Assembly: GCA_014058105.1 (NCBI GenBank)
Contig: JACGCM010000560.1
Span: forward strand, 3,348,001-3,412,000
Direction: 5' to 3'
Origin: Kingdonia uniflora
Taxonomy: Eukaryota > Streptophyta > Magnoliopsida > Ranunculales > Circaeasteraceae
Length of the DNA stretch: 64,000 bases
Both the position numbers and the translations under genes were made by a program. Shown here one piece after another: positions 44,617-57,513 of this stretch. The notes beneath the pieces are model-generated. The model saw only the letters and a program-made list of their open reading frames with translations. It searched no databases and was not told the DNA's origin. Numbering within the stretch: the first letter of the stretch is position 1; every line of letters begins with the position of its first letter.

Positions 44617-47600
44617 CTCAACTTGCCCTCATTAGCCAACAATTCCCTCTGGCTGAGGAGTGCCACAACAACCAGTTACGTATTGAATGTGAGGATCGCC
44701 GGCAAAAGTATGAGGCAGAACGGCAGCGCCGTTTAGAATATAATAATAAGCAACATCGAACCCTAGACGAACTGCGTCATGCAGTTCGCGAACTTTAGTA
44801 AGTCCACACTCAGGATACTCCCATACTTTCTTAGGTACCCGTGCCCTCTTACATCTCAGCCCGCACACGCCTCGGGCCTCACCCCCAAATTGAAGTCCAT
44901 TCGATCCACCTAGGGGCCAAGCATGCTCCCAGTGCCATCCCTGCCAGCTCGGTCCATCTGGGGATCCCCGTTATGGAGAATTCCTCTAATTCTATACTTC
45001 ATACTTCTCGCCACCCCATATGGCGCCCTGCCCGAGAGTGCCTCAGAGAGCGTAGCGCCGAACATACCTCAAATTCGCGGCCTTATCACCCTCGACCCCA
45101 ACATTTTCCCCCTCGCCCTGTTTACCTTACAAAACAAGAACTCGACCAAAAAATTTATGCTGCCATTCACATCAGCGCGAGCCCCACTCCAAACTCGTGG
45201 AGCCAATTAAATAACCCCATTTTCCCGAAGCTCCTCGCCATCGAGGTACCTCCAAATTTCTATACTCCCAAAATCCGTAAATATCGCAACACTGACCTGG
45301 AGTCTCATGTCCTCGAATTTCATAATGCTCTCAGCCTGCATTTTTTAGTGGATCACATCTTATGTCGCATGTTTTACCAGTCTCACCGACAACCCTCTCA
45401 AATGGTACCACAACCTCCCTAATGGCTCCATTCAAAGCTTCAAACAAATATTGAACCTTTTCATCTCCTATTTTGCCTTCAATAAGGATCGTGAGGTCTG
45501 GGTAGACGTTCTTTTCAACTTTTGCAAGTCACCAACTGAAATGCTTGAAAAATTTACCAAGCACTTTTTCCATGAATCTCGCAAAGTTAAAAACTTTGAT
45601 TGTTCGAACGCTATCCTTGCCTTCTCCAACGCTCTACCAGACCACAACCACATTAAGGAGTATATCATGCTCCAAGGACCACAAACACTTGAGGAGATGT
45701 TATCCAAGGTCAATGGATACATCAACCTCTAACGTCTCCGCGAATCTAATTGCTAGGGATAAGCCTCAACCACCAAACACAATAAACCTTGACCCTCAAT
45801 TATACCCATGGTCGTTCCCATTTCCCAAGAGAAGGACAAGCACAAACACCCTCACTTTGATGCTCAGTCTTCCGAACCCCACAAAAAAACCCATCCCAGT
45901 CCTACCCAAACTTACTTCTCCTATCAGTACCCTTCCCACACACATCCTGGCCGATCCTATCTGCCGTACTCCCTTCCCCGTCAAGGTCAGAAAAGATGAG
46001 CCTTATTGCCAAAATCACAAATGCAATTTCGATCCCACCAGTAAGTGCTACACTTTGCAACGATCACGTGAAATGATTCTCAAAGTCGGTCAACTACACC
46101 AGTATGTCGCTGACCTCCCTGGCTATCTTGATGGTTCGTACCTTAAGCCCCAAACAACTTTGAATACCGACCTAGCTGAGGTACATATTTTTTAACTCCA
46201 CCTAATACAAGTCAATAACATCGACAACGGCCATACTCGAAGAAAACGCAAATGGGTCGAAGAATGTTGTAAGTTTACCTATTAACAAAAACTCCCTGTT
46301 CTTCTACCCAAGTCAAGCCACCGCCCCAGACCTGAAGGTATATCCTTCATCGATTACGACATTTCTCATGCTCGCTTTCCCTACTCCGACCCTTTGGTCA
46401 TTATGATTAAGGACGAGCACCTTGTCCTTCATACAATGTTCATAGATATGGGCATTACAACAGACGTACTCTTCCTCTAAACTGTTCGTGTTATGCAAAA
46501 AATAGATCTCATTACACCAGCCAACGTAGAGCTCAAGGTCTTTAACGACGCTACTGAGGTCGCCGTCGGCAGCCTTAGCCTCCCTGTCACCACCGATCCA
46601 GTGACCTTCCAGACCAATTATTTTTTCATTGACAAGTAGTCAGAATATCTGGGAATTCTAGGCCATGATTAGCTCTATGCCATGAAAGCCATACCTTTTA
46701 CCTATCACCAGACATTGCATTTTACTACCCCTTATGGAACGTGGATCATGAAAGGCTCCCAACGCCTTACTTCCTCATACGAGCACCTTGAGATTGACCT
46801 TACCAGAAAACTTGTTAAGCCATAGCAATCAATACATCTCTCCCTCTACAACTACCTCGACCCCTTCTACTGCACCTGTCGAGCCTACTATTTACATCGA
46901 ACTCAACGGCCCTGGTCAAGGTACATTCATTAGAAGCTTCTTGGGTGATGCTGAATGCCGCAAACTCACTATGTTTCTTCAAGCTAACAAAGATATCTAC
47001 GCCTGGATATTCCATGAGATGTCCGGCGTTGCCCCTACCCTGACATGTTATAGACTTGACCTCCTCCCCAAATCTACGGCCGTGAAACATAAAAAATGTA
47101 CTTTAGCCCCGTAGCTTTGAGAAGCAATGAACCTCGAGGTCGATAAACACCTTGCTATTAGTTTCATCAGAGAAGTCAAGTACGCCGACTGGATCTCAAA
47201 CATTGTTGATATCCCCTAGAAAATGGCAAGATCTGAATCTGTGTTGACTTTATCGATCTCAAAAAGCATACGCCGAAAGATAGTTTTCCTCTAGCAATCA
47301 TTTTGTGCTTCTGTATGCTACAGCCGTCTATGAATGATTATCTATAATGGATGCAGCTTCGGGTTACAATCAGGTAACCCCCCTCCTTGAGGACCATCTT
47401 AAAACTTTGTTAATTACCGAACAAGGGATTTATTGTTTTAATGTGATGCCCTTCGGCCTTAAAAATGCGGGTACTACTTACCAGCGTTTGGTCACCACTA
47501 TGTTCAAACCTTTGCTAGGAAAATCCGTCGAAGTTCATATCGATGATATGTTGTGTAAAAGCCTCCAAAAACATACTCATATACAAGACTTAACCAAAGT

Positions 47601-48396
47601 CTTCTTGATACTTCGATCCTATAACATGAAGTTAAACCCCGACAAGTGCCAATTCGGTGTCTCATTTGGCAAATTCTTGGGCCACCTCATTAGCAAACGA
47701 GGCATCAAGATCGATCCCATACACATTCGAGCCCTCGCTGATATGCCCTTGCCCTGAACCAAGAAAGATGTTCAAAAGGTCACAGGCAAAATAATAGCTC
47801 TAAACCGTTTTACCTCCAAATCCTTTGACCGTGGTGCCTGGCTTTCCTTCGACCAAGGCATGCATAAGGGCAAAAAGATCAACCCCGAAGTTAATTGGAC
47901 ACCCGACTGCAAATAGGCTATCCTAAAACTCAAAACTTACCTCGCTCGACCACCAATCATAATCACCCCCATCGAGGGTGAAATGCTTATCTTATATCTC
48001 GCTGTTACCGATACATCTATTAGCTCGGTCCTTATTCGACTTGAAGACAGTATCGAGAAACCTGTATACTTTATTAGTAAAACTCTAACTCCCGTTGGAA
48101 CACGATTTACCAACGTCACGCCCTTGATATTTGAAGCCCCTCATAAGAACTCCATTGCAGTCAAGTTGCTTGGCTATTCAAGCGATGGGCCATATATCTC
48201 GCGAGCCCTTTTCCCAAAGCTTCGAGAAGTAGAGAACGTATTTTAGTCACCACAGATTATTACACTAAATTGGAAAAAACCGTGCCTCTATGTTGGACTA
48301 GGGAAGAAGAAGTTACCAAGTTCCTTTTGGAAAACATTATCACACGTTTCGGCTACCCACATATGATTCGATGCGATAACGGTCTACAGTTCGTAG
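44617..48396 (+). pseudogene. T2 Tat-type gag-pol, 5'- and 3'-truncated
   Basis: Gag: coiled-coil leader QQFPLAEECHNNQLRIECED, then SPTPNSWSQLNNPIFPKLLA, PKIRKYRNTDLESHVLEFHN, LNLFISYFAFNKDREVWVDV and LEEMLSKVNGYINL. Knuckle-like YCQNHKCNFDPTSKCYTL. Protease near 46440: FIDMGITTDVLFL, with M in place of T in DTG. RT: NKDIYAWIFHEMSGVAPTL, MDAASGYNQVTPLLEDHLKT, MPFGLKNAGTTYQRLVTTMF and VEVHIDDMLCKSLQ, where H replaces the usual Y. RNase H: YLARPPIIITPIEGEMLILY, PVYFISKTLTPVGTRFT. Integrase core (48190-48396): FPKASRSRERILVTTDYYTK and FGYPHMIRCDNGLQFVA, where the first catalytic Asp is gone (WAIYLASP). The T2 RT differs clearly from the T1 RT, so it is a second family. Confidence 0.8.
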
Positions 48397-50232
48397 CTTC
48401 CACCTCGTCCTCTTCGACGTAGATATTCTCTAAAATAGTTATAACCTCAGCTTTAGAGTACCCTACTTTAAGTAGTTGGGGGACAAGTTTGTCGCGCTGG
48501 ACTGCCACCTCATCCAGGTTCTTCTGCGCTTCTTCTGTTAGCCCGCTAATCTGTACACCTCCTGTGCAGCCTTCATAGAATCTAGTCGCTTCCCCTCCCA
48601 AACCAGATCAAATTTCAATCGAGCCACTTTCTTCTCAAACTCTACCTTCCAATTCTTGAGCTCAACTTTTTCATCCTCGATCCCAAGGAAGATCCCCTTC
48701 ATCAAACGTGTAGCCTATAAAAGAAAATCGAACATATTTTCAGCTCGAATAACAATATAAATTCTAAAACATACAAATCATCAAAACTTACCACTTTACT
48801 CATCTCCTCAACACCCCTGTGAACTGCAAGCCTTGCCCCTGTCCTCCATAACTCCTAACTCGTCTTCTTCTACAGGTCGATTTTCTATGACCTTCACCCC
48901 AGTCACTCTAGTAGAAGGATTTAACCTCATCTTTTTTGCCTTCACCTTGACCTCACCACTCCCCGTTATTCCAGAGACCGAGCCACGCTTCACAATCCTC
49001 TTATTCAGAAATTTATGAGCTAACTTACTCGAAGCAGTAGATTCTAGAACATCCATAAAATCTAATATAGTGGCCTTCGGCAAAGCCACTTGTTTCTCTC
49101 TGCCAGTCCCTCTTTTCTTATCGACTCTAACCCCCTTCATTAAAAGTCTTCTTGGACCTGCTGTTAGCTCGTTTATTTCTATTAATACCAATGTCTTTCA
49201 GCACTGCCTTGAGCTTAACCCCTTTATGAGCAACAATATGCAACAGGGACTCCTTCTTCTTTACCTTCGGTTGAGGACCTGCAATCCAAACACAATACAT
49301 TATCAACAACATAACAACATTCAGCTATAATAGTTTGATATTATATACTATTATACTTACTTTTCTTCACAGTTCTATACAAAAGTTCCATGGGATCTTC
49401 ATCTTTTCTCTGAAGGCAATCACCTTTCACCCAAATCACATTATCATTCCACATTCAATTTGCTAAGTTCAGATCGAATAAAAGCGGCCGAGGCGAGCGC
49501 ACAAAGAAATATGCCTCTCCACTTGCAGAATAATTTTTTACACCATAAAACTGTAAAGCAACTTCAAAAGATATTCTCCTCTCTACTCCATTCTCTTGTC
49601 ACAACCTATTCAAACTCTCACAGACATTGATTACCTCCCACATGTTCCCATCAACTATGCAGGACATTCCCCAATGGCATTCATTATCCCTTTGGCAAGA
49701 TTGCTAAGGGGTAAACTCAACCTGTACTCCAACTGAGACAGGTAACATAAAAATCCCTCTTCTAGGTCGTCCTGAACATTTCTATCCAAATACTCCAAGG
49801 AGATCGATTCGTTTACCCCCCCCCCCCTATCCGATTTCACCTTCTCTAAATCAGACAATAGAAAGAAATGTTCCTTGCCAGATTCTACAATACAACTTCT
49901 AAACTGCCTATCAGCTTGCTCTATAATATTGCCCCATATTACCCCTATAAGGGCCTTAGATTTATAAAACTCTCTAAGCACATCAGAATTTGGTAGGTAT
50001 GAAACCAATTGTCTAAGGAAATTTAGAAATTGAATAACTCCCACTTCGTCCTCCCTATCAGATATTACATTCTCAGACTCAGCCGAACGACTAGAGGTCG
50101 ACGCCTCAATAATAGGTGAAGTATCTATCTCAACTGTAAGTATAAGGATGAGGTTTGATTCTACATAGATATTCCTCACGCCCGACCTACATATAAGTCC
50201 AGTTATTCTATCATTATCTTTTACATATCTAT
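48355..50232 (-). pseudogene. T2 antisense ORF: PF04195-like domain, basic linker, coiled coil
   Basis: Runs opposite to pol. N-terminal acidic region: EIDTSPIIEASTSSRSAESE. The domain reads EEGFLCYLSQLEYRLSLPLS, then GECPA and GNMWEVINVCESL, then GVERRISFEVALQFYGVKNY, EAYFFVRS and NDNVIWVKGDC. This parallels the left antisense ORF (7381-9610) and the PF04195 family. A basic linker (about 49190-48810) includes RVDKKRGTGREKQVALPK and VKVKAKKMRLNPSTR. The tail (48601-48355) includes LTEEAQKNLDEVAVQRDKL and VGYSKAEVITILENIYVEED, and is likely helical. At least one intron is plausible near 49330-49360. Stops at several places show decay. Confidence 0.6.
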
Positions 50233-50234
50233 CA

Positions 50235-50235
50235 T

Positions 50236-50270
<35 letters not shown>
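50235..50270. repeat. (CA)n/(TA)n microsatellite
   Basis: A run of ACACAC to 50262 followed by TATATATA. It creates a false low-complexity start for the antisense frame. Confidence 0.9.
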
Positions 50271-50271
<1 letters not shown>

Positions 50272-51128
50272 CATAACATATCTCTTTTTTGCATATATAC
50301 CAAACAGATTTTTATAGGTTACTATAAATAGTAATTTTTTAAAATTTGAAAACCATGAAAATCTTTCAAACACACATTAAGAATATTACAAATCATCTAC
50401 TAACCTTCAACGTCTAAATAAGAATCTAAAGTAACGCCAAATCCTTCATTCACTACGCTACTATACAACCACCGTCGCGACTCAGTATCTACAACTTTCT
50501 CTCACCGTAATTATTGATCACTCTTGTCTAATCTCTCACATGAGTCTACTATTTTTGTTCTTTCCTCTCTCACTGTTCTTCAATTTTTCAAAAGTTAATA
50601 CACATTTTAATGAGGAAGATTAAGTATTATTTATAGTTTCTTTCTCTAACTGTTGGTAGTTATTGGGCCTCGTACGAGCCGCCCTCAGTTTTGGAACTGA
50701 GGCATCCCTTCCATAATTAATGTCAAACGCTTTGTACCTTTTCAGTGAAAATACCTTCCCATCATTGCCCCCTGCCCTATATTTTAATATATTCTCATCT
50801 CTTCTACCCAAATCTCTTTCTAACCTCCCCACACTCATGATGACTCAACGCATACACGTAATTGAACTTTCCATGTACTAACACTACAGACAAAAATCAA
50901 AGTTACCTATTTTTCTATTCTTGTTTCTACAACTTATAGAACTGCTGACGTCATTTACAAAGTTCTCTTATTTCAAATATAAATTTTTTATTCACAACAG
51001 TCACAAACAACATTTGCAACAAAAGAGGACGGATTCAAAACATCATTCTACCTACATTTCCATTACCGTTATTCAGCCTCATACAATCCACTCATTCACA
51101 TATAATTACACATAAAACATCCCAGATG
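50271..51128. other. Unassigned stretch between antisense coding parts
   Basis: AT-rich. It may be intron or leader of the antisense unit. A 72-codon minus frame at 50620-50838 (SVGRLERDLGRRDENILKYR) has no recognised family. Confidence 0.35.
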
Positions 51129-51425
51129 TCATGGGGAGCCACACCTAATCAGTTCGCCTCCAACAATACTCAAATCTTCCTCCTCGATCTCTTCCTCAGT
51201 TATTTGCCTTAAAATCTCTTTTCGAGCTGAAGGCTCCAGAATCACTTCCCGGAATAGCTCCTGGTAGAAACGGCATCCTAACTCAAGTTCCTTAGCCATC
51301 AGATCTAAACCTACAAAATAATATTCGTACTCTGGCAGGTTAAAATCATATTCTAACATCCTAAAAATCCTCTCTCAAACTTCATGTATCTTTTTTGCCA
51401 ACCGTCCTTCAGTAACTTGACGAAC
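51129..51425 (-). pseudogene. Unknown acidic antisense ORF
   Basis: Reads VRVRQVTEGRLAKKIHEV, one stop, then ERIFRMLEYDFNLPEYEYYF, LDLMAKELELGCRFYQELF and an acidic tail EEEIEEEDLSIVGGEL. I do not recognise it. It lies between the PF04195-like unit and the 3' LTR on the same strand, so it may be an upstream exon of the antisense gene or a separate cargo ORF. The near-continuous frame and skewed composition suggest real coding sequence. Confidence 0.4.
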
Positions 51426-52340
51426 TCTCACATATCAAGTCCACACCATATTCTCTTTCTTCCTACTCTTTAAATCACATTTCCCCATATTTATGCAATT
51501 TTCTAGATCACTTCAAATCTCCCACATTCTGTATATGTATTATATTTTTCCAAAGCAGGAAAACCTAAGATCCTGATAAGAAAATTATTCAAACTTATCT
51601 ATCTATTTTGACCTCTTTGGATTCATCCTATCTCATTTCGAATTTATCTGCCCCCCAATACAATATTTCTGGAGAGATCTCCATGAGCTCAAATTTCTAA
51701 TTCCTACAAATTCTTTATCTTATACAATATTCACCCTCATAATTTGAAGTTATTCAGTTCAAGACTGATTTTTACACATCTTTTATTTCACAGACACTTT
51801 TTTTTACAGCTCAATTGCTAAAGATACTTTCAAATTCAATCTCAAATATTTCAATTCATCCTCTAATCATACATATCTGTATTTCATAAAGCTCGATTTA
51901 AATCACAAAAGCTAATTCTATCTATCAACACAGAGTTTAAATAAATATTTTTATTAAGCTCGAATATCAATTACAGGTATTTTACAGATAACAAGTCTTT
52001 CAGGTACTCAAAAGATAACAAATCCTTCAGTTCATTCTCAAAATTATATCAGTTTTCAGTAATGTTTCACTCCAAGAATCTTTTGAAGCAAATCTGGACC
52101 TGGAAATCGCAGAACATCCTTCTTTCTTCCACTTTGATCGCAGTCTCGACATGGATCCGAGCTTCAAATAGAAACTATAAAAGCAAGCATGTCAGTACTT
52201 GAACTTACTCTTCAATCAGCAGGCCTTCTCAGTGCCAAGAAATAAAGATTGATTAGGGGAAGATTTCTAATATCCGTCTCCCCACTCCACAACCATTGCC
52301 TCCTTATCTGTAGCCCCCATCAACAAAGAGTTAATTGAGT
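51426..52340. other. AT-rich stretch, no gene seen
   Basis: Between two antisense coding pieces. No motif or clear repeat. It could be intronic. Confidence 0.35.
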
Positions 52341-52346
52341 CGAAAC

Positions 52347-52659
52347 GAAGTCCTACCTTAGAATATAGTCCTTCACAGGATACTGGCGGTACTGCCTCGC
52401 AATTACGTCGGCCACCATATCTGTCTCCTCAACCTTGTCCTCTGTAAGGATGTAGAGACACCTCCAACATGTCTCACCTGTTAAGACCATGTAATGAAAT
52501 CTCTACATACAATAATAATCTTCCTCAACTTCAGCTGCTTCTTTTTCTGACATACCGTGATACGTAGGTAGAATAGGAATTGGGGTCGGCATCTCCAAAG
52601 ATTGATCCCCGTAATATCTCAAATTGAATTCCTCCATCTCAACAGAAACTTTCCCTTCA
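52347..52659 (-). pseudogene. Unknown antisense ORF beside the T1 3' LTR
   Basis: Starts MVYEGKVSVEMEEFNLRYYG and continues MPTPIPILPTYHGMSEKEAA and EVEEDYYCM. After a single TAG the same frame continues RFHYMVLTGETCWRCLYILT, EDKVEETDMVADVIARQYRQ and YPVKDYILR to a TAG that follows an AG/GTAGGA splice-donor-like site. The length and one-stop continuity over about 104 codons argue for decayed coding sequence. I recognise no family. Its place and strand suggest it is the first exon of the antisense unit. Confidence 0.4.
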
Positions 52660-53014
52660 TAAACCATTCCCTGGGTCTTCACCCATTATTACCCAAGGAT
52701 TCTAGAGGATTTTTCAACAAAAATGTACTTTGCCAGAATCCATAGTACATGTACTATTTATATAACCCTCGTATTTAATGCGCAGGTACATTTCCAAAGT
52801 AGTCATTATTCAGAACATAACCAATCTCGGAATTACATCAATACTTTCCATCATCATTCAATGCAAATGCATCCCTCAATACAAAAAAAATTCCCATTTT
52901 CATACTAGTCAAATCAACATTAAATACGCCATTTATTTTCAACTTCCAACACCACAAATACAAATGTTCTTTCTTAACCAAAGTCACTCGTGCCTTCAGT
53001 TGTGAGGGGGCGAT

Positions 53015-53600
53015 TGGAGGGACCTATCCCTCTAGCTAACCTAATTCAAGCTACCTCCATGTCAGGCTCACACATTTCATATGTTATATAAATAGTCAGC
53101 ATTGACACCTATCCTAAAAATTGATAAAGAATGTGGATCGAGCATAATAGAAGAACATGAACAAGTTAAAGATATCTGCCACCCACGAACTCAACAGTTA
53201 CTTAGTCAACCACCACTTACCTCATTATTTGAAGAACGTGCTTCAACATGATAACAAGCTGCGGGTAAGGCCTATATAAAGAAAAAGTTCCAGAAGAGAT
53301 AGACACATGAAAAACTACCAAGAAACACCATATTTTTTATACTTTAACATAAAAATTATTATTTACAAGATCGAGTATTTCTAGTTTAAGAAATCACTTA
53401 TAATAAGATATCAGCCTTAAGCAATAAAAGTTACTGTTACTAAAATCCTCAACTCGAGGTCGTAGTTTTTTACCTATTCAATGGATTTCCATGCTAAATC
53501 ACCTGCATTATTTCTTGCATTATATTAGTTTTTGTCGTAGGTATATTGATGTAGGAGCTAATTCTGAGCCATTTCAAGCTAACGGCATTATGCCATTACA
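53015..53600 (+). repeat. T1 3' LTR
   Basis: A 586-bp LTR starting TGGAGGGACCTATCCC after the G-rich tract GTGAGGGGGCGAT and ending CCATTACA. F2 gag resumes directly after it. Confidence 0.75.
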
Positions 53601-56600
53601 GGTATCATTTGCACCAAAGTATGGACAATCAGTACAAAAGTACACTGCGGAGTTTTATAGCCATGTTTTTGTTTCAAAAGTCGATGTGGACAAGTATGAG
53701 GTATTTATAAAGTACACTGGTGGGTTGTCATAGCCCATTAGAAATGAGTAAAAACTCTTTAATGACACTATCGTGAAGATAATCGCCATTGATGGCAAGT
53801 ATTTGAAGAGTGATAAAAAAGATGACAAAAATAAGTCAGGGTACATGTATGGTTGGATGGATAAGAACAAGGAAGAATCTAAGAGTGACGGGCTTTCATC
53901 CATGGGAATTATTGCAGACATTTTAAGGTGAATAGGCATATTCCCGATAAGTATTAAAAACTTCACCCATACCTTAGGCTGAAGAAAGAGAAGAGCAAGA
54001 AAGAGGAACGTGTACTAGCCGTAACGGTTGTTGATCTCTCAAATTTAGATAAACTAAATCCTAAGCTTATTCTTATGTTTAAGTAGACTATGACTACTGA
54101 GGAAGCCACTCGGGAAGAACTTTTTCATGTCAGTATTCAGGTGTAGTAGAGCTTAGTAGATGCCATTATTGATCTGAGCAGTCATAATAACTTAATTTTG
54201 AGGCATTGGTGAAGAGGATAGGCTTGGATACTATGGCTCATCCTAAGCTTTACGGTTTGGGGTAGATTCAAAAAGATGCAGAGTTAAAGATCATGAAGCA
54301 GTATATGTTAAAGTTTACGATTACTGAATTATTTATTGATGAGGTGACGTGTGAGGAAATTCAATTAGATGTGTCTCATGAGTTACAGGTAGCCCTTATC
54401 TTTAGGACTGAGATACAAATCATTACCACAGAATTTACAAGTATCTTCTTGTGAGAGAGGGAAAGGTATTTCATATCAATGCTTGTAAGAAGTATATCGC
54501 AATAAAGAATTTAGTAACGGTGACTCAGGTGAAGAGGTTGGTTAATACAAGCAAAAAGTTAGTATTATTGTTTGTACGACCAGTTTAAGAGGGTACGTCG
54601 GCTAAAGTGTTATCTAGTATAACAATGTCTCCTAAGCAGCAAACTAAAATGGGGAAGTTGCAAGAGGAGTATAGAGACTTATTTCTTGGAGTAGATTGAT
54701 GTCGCGTAAGAGGGATATAAAGCAAAATATTACCTTGGTATCTAGTGAACCAATACCCAATATTTGGTTGTATTGGACTTGTGTTATTGAGACTAATAAA
54801 AAAACATGCACAAGAGCTCCTAAGCAAGGAATTATTAATCCGAGTTGCTTACCTTGTGGGTCACCGGTGTTATTAGTGCCAAAGAAAGATGGGACTTGGA
54901 GAATTTATATGGATTATCGGGTATTAAACAAGATTACTATAAAGAATCATTATTCGATTCCACATATTAATAATCTTTTGGATGAGTTACAGGGGCTCGA
55001 TATTTTACCAAGTTAGATCTTAAGTCGAGTTACCATCAAGTTAGAATTTGAGAAGAAGATACATGGAAGATGGCTTTCACAACCAAACAGGGACTCTTCG
55101 AGTGGTGGGTAATGCCTTTTTGGTTAAGCAATGCTCCAATGACATTTATGCGGTTGATGAATGAGGTACTTCATGTTTTTATAGATGATTTCATGATTGT
55201 TTATTTAGATGATATATTTATATATAGTCAGACATGGGAGGAACACCTCGTGGATATATGTAAAGTATTAGAAGCATTGAGATCACGATAACTTTTTTCT
55301 CCATGGAAAGAAGTGTGAGTTTGGGAAGATTGACCTAGTGTACTTGGGGGTGGGGGGTAGAGGGGAACTTATGGTCTAGAGAAGGTCTTGATTATTACTA
55401 ATTGGCCTAGACCCCTTTTAGTGACGGAAGTATAAAATTTTATGGGATCTTGTCAGTATTTACGAAAGTTAATTTGACATTTTTTGCAGATTTCAGAACC
55501 TTTACATTCCTTGATAAAGGCAGGTGTGAAGTTTGTATGGGAAGATTACATGAGAAAACTATTTAGTTACTGAAGCAGAAGATTTCAAAAGTACCAGTAT
55601 TAGCATTGCCAAATTTGAAGCATTATTTTGAGGTAGAAATAGATGCGTTAGACTATGCATTAGGGGAAGTTTTGCCGCAGGATAAGAAGTTGGTTGCCTA
55701 TTATTCTGAGATGTTTGCAGGAGCAGTGCATAACTATCCTACCTATTATAAAGAGTTTATCACATTATATTAATCAGTGAAGCATTGAAAAAGCTACTTA
55801 CTAGGGAAGGAGGTTGTAGTACAGTTCGATCACAAATCGCTACAGTTTTTATCTACATAATCCAAGCAATAGTAAACTTGCCATATGAAGTGGATGTCGT
55901 ATCTACAATAATTTACCTTGATTATCATGTATATAAAGGGAGTGGACAATAAAATGGCTAACATGTTATCTCGACCTTTATTACCAACTATTTCTGCTTT
56001 GAAGGTAGTTATACAGATGCAACCTATTACTCTGCCTGAGTATGTTGTAGAGTATGACGATGATAAAGAACTCAAAATGATTCGCCAGAAGTTATTGCAA
56101 GGCAAGAAATATGAGTATGATTTGAAGGATAGTTTGATTTATAGTGAAAGTCTACTATGTATTTCTGCGGGTGGAGACCGTTTGCATTAGATTAGAGAGG
56201 CTCAATATTCCTGGGATATAGGTCATTTTGGGGTTGAGAAGACCCTTTTAAATTTGTGGCATTATGTCTATTTGCCGAAGATACAAGGGGATGTTGCTCG
56301 TATGGTTTGTGGCTACATTTTATGCAACACATAAAAGCCATCTAATCGTATGTTTTGATTATGGTTACCATTACCTGTACCTAACCGACTATGGAAGAGC
56401 GTGTCAGTAGATTTAATGGGCGGTTTGCCCATATCCAAGTGTAAAAATGATTATCTGTTTGGGTGTCAGATCGATTCAGTAAGATACTAGTTCTTATTCC
56501 ATGTCAAAAGATGACTACCGGGGAAGCAGCAGTGTGATTATTCTTCAAAGATGCTTAGAGGTATTTCGGGCTCCCTTCTTTTATTATTTTTGATAGGAAT

Positions 56601-57510
56601 AGCCATTTTTGGGTGCATTTCTGGAGATCTTTATGGGGGATGATGGACACTAAGTTGAAGAGAAGTATTATGTTTCATTCATAGACTGACGGGCAAACAA
56701 AAGTAGTCAATCATACTTTGCATGATTCATTTTTTACGAGGATTCCATTCGAAGCATTCTAAAACTTGGGATAAGAGTTTACCATATCTTCAATTTTCTT
56801 TTAACTGGAAGATTCATGGTTCCACTTTGAAGTTTTTGTTTGAAGTATGTCTTGGGTACTTGCCTTAAAACCCCTTTGATATGGCCTTTAGTCTTAGTGT
56901 TAAGAAGGTATCAACGAAGAAGAACAAGTTAATGCTCAGTGTCCTATTGAAAAGATAAGTATGGTTCATGAAACAGTTGAAGAATAATTGAAGAAGATTC
57001 AAAAAAATATAAGGCTCGACACGACAAACATCAGGTTGAATGTATCTTTCAGAAGGGCGACCTAGTTTAGTTGTATTTGGGTAAGGAACGATTAAAGGGA
57101 GAAGGTAAAAAACTCAAGCCTATCCGGTATGTTCAGGTTATGATACTCAAGAAAATTGGTAACAACGCATTCCAATTGAATTTTCCACTATTTATGAAGA
57201 TGTATTCGACGATTAATACCGAGCATTTAAAGTTGTTTGAGTCGCCTTTCAAAGATGAATACTCTCCAATCGATACTCGCCTACCACCAATTGATGACTT
57301 GTGGATTGATAGAATAGATCTATTCTAGGACGATAATATTCTAAGGAGGAAGGTTACTGCTACAAGATAAGTATCGAGTCATTCACATTTGGAAAGAAAT
57401 GTTAACTACCCAGCAAGTTGAAGTGGTGCAATAGGGAAAATTGGTACTGCCACTTTCCCTCATCTCCCATTCTAGCCTAAGAAGGAGCTCGAGGCTCTTA
57501 AAAGGGGGAG
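53601..57510 (+). pseudogene. pol: F2 gag C-terminus and pol
   Basis: Continues gag (VSFAPKYGQSVQKYTAEFYS, VDKYEVFIKYTGGLS). It then shows protease-region (AIIDLSSHNN) and RT pieces: CGSPVLLVPKKDGTWRIYMD (54841 onward) and FIDDFMIVYLDDIFIYS (55171 onward), with the YLDD catalytic motif retained. RNase H: FEVEIDALDYALG and VVVQFDHKSLQFL. Integrase: KGVDNKMANMLSRPL, GHFGVEKTLLNL, DLMGGLPISKCKNDYLFG, TDGQT and a C-terminal GRLKGEGKKLKPIRYVQVMI. Stops and frameshifts occur throughout. Aligned by eye with F1, the gene order is the same and many residues are shared. Confidence 0.78.
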
Positions 57511-57513
57511 CCA

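Larger units (their letters stand above)
28760..53600 (+). mobile_element. Ty3 Tat-type element T1, host of several insertions
   Basis: 5' LTR (28760-29168 plus about 34811-34972), primer site, gag (35051-36157 and 41873-42215), protease (42600-42961), and partial RT (43130-43554 and 44245-44616). It then fuses to T2-type coding sequence, antisense units and a 3' LTR at 53015-53600. The two LTRs match along their length, with the TATATAAA box in the same place. The target duplication is unclear: TTAAA on the left, GGTAT on the right. Confidence 0.75.

Noticed and set aside
45796..45984. A minus-strand frame within T2 gag as an antisense gene
   Set aside because: It is a shadow of the gag frame. 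The real antisense units of this element lie downstream of pol.
49655..50263. A long minus-strand frame starting MCVCVCVCVY as a cysteine/valine-rich protein
   Set aside because: The repeated start is the (CA)n microsatellite read as codons. The real antisense coding sequence begins further in.
28755..53605. A clean target duplication around T1
   Set aside because: The left flank TTAAA and right flank GGTAT do not match, so the boundary rests on LTR ends and F-family alignment instead.
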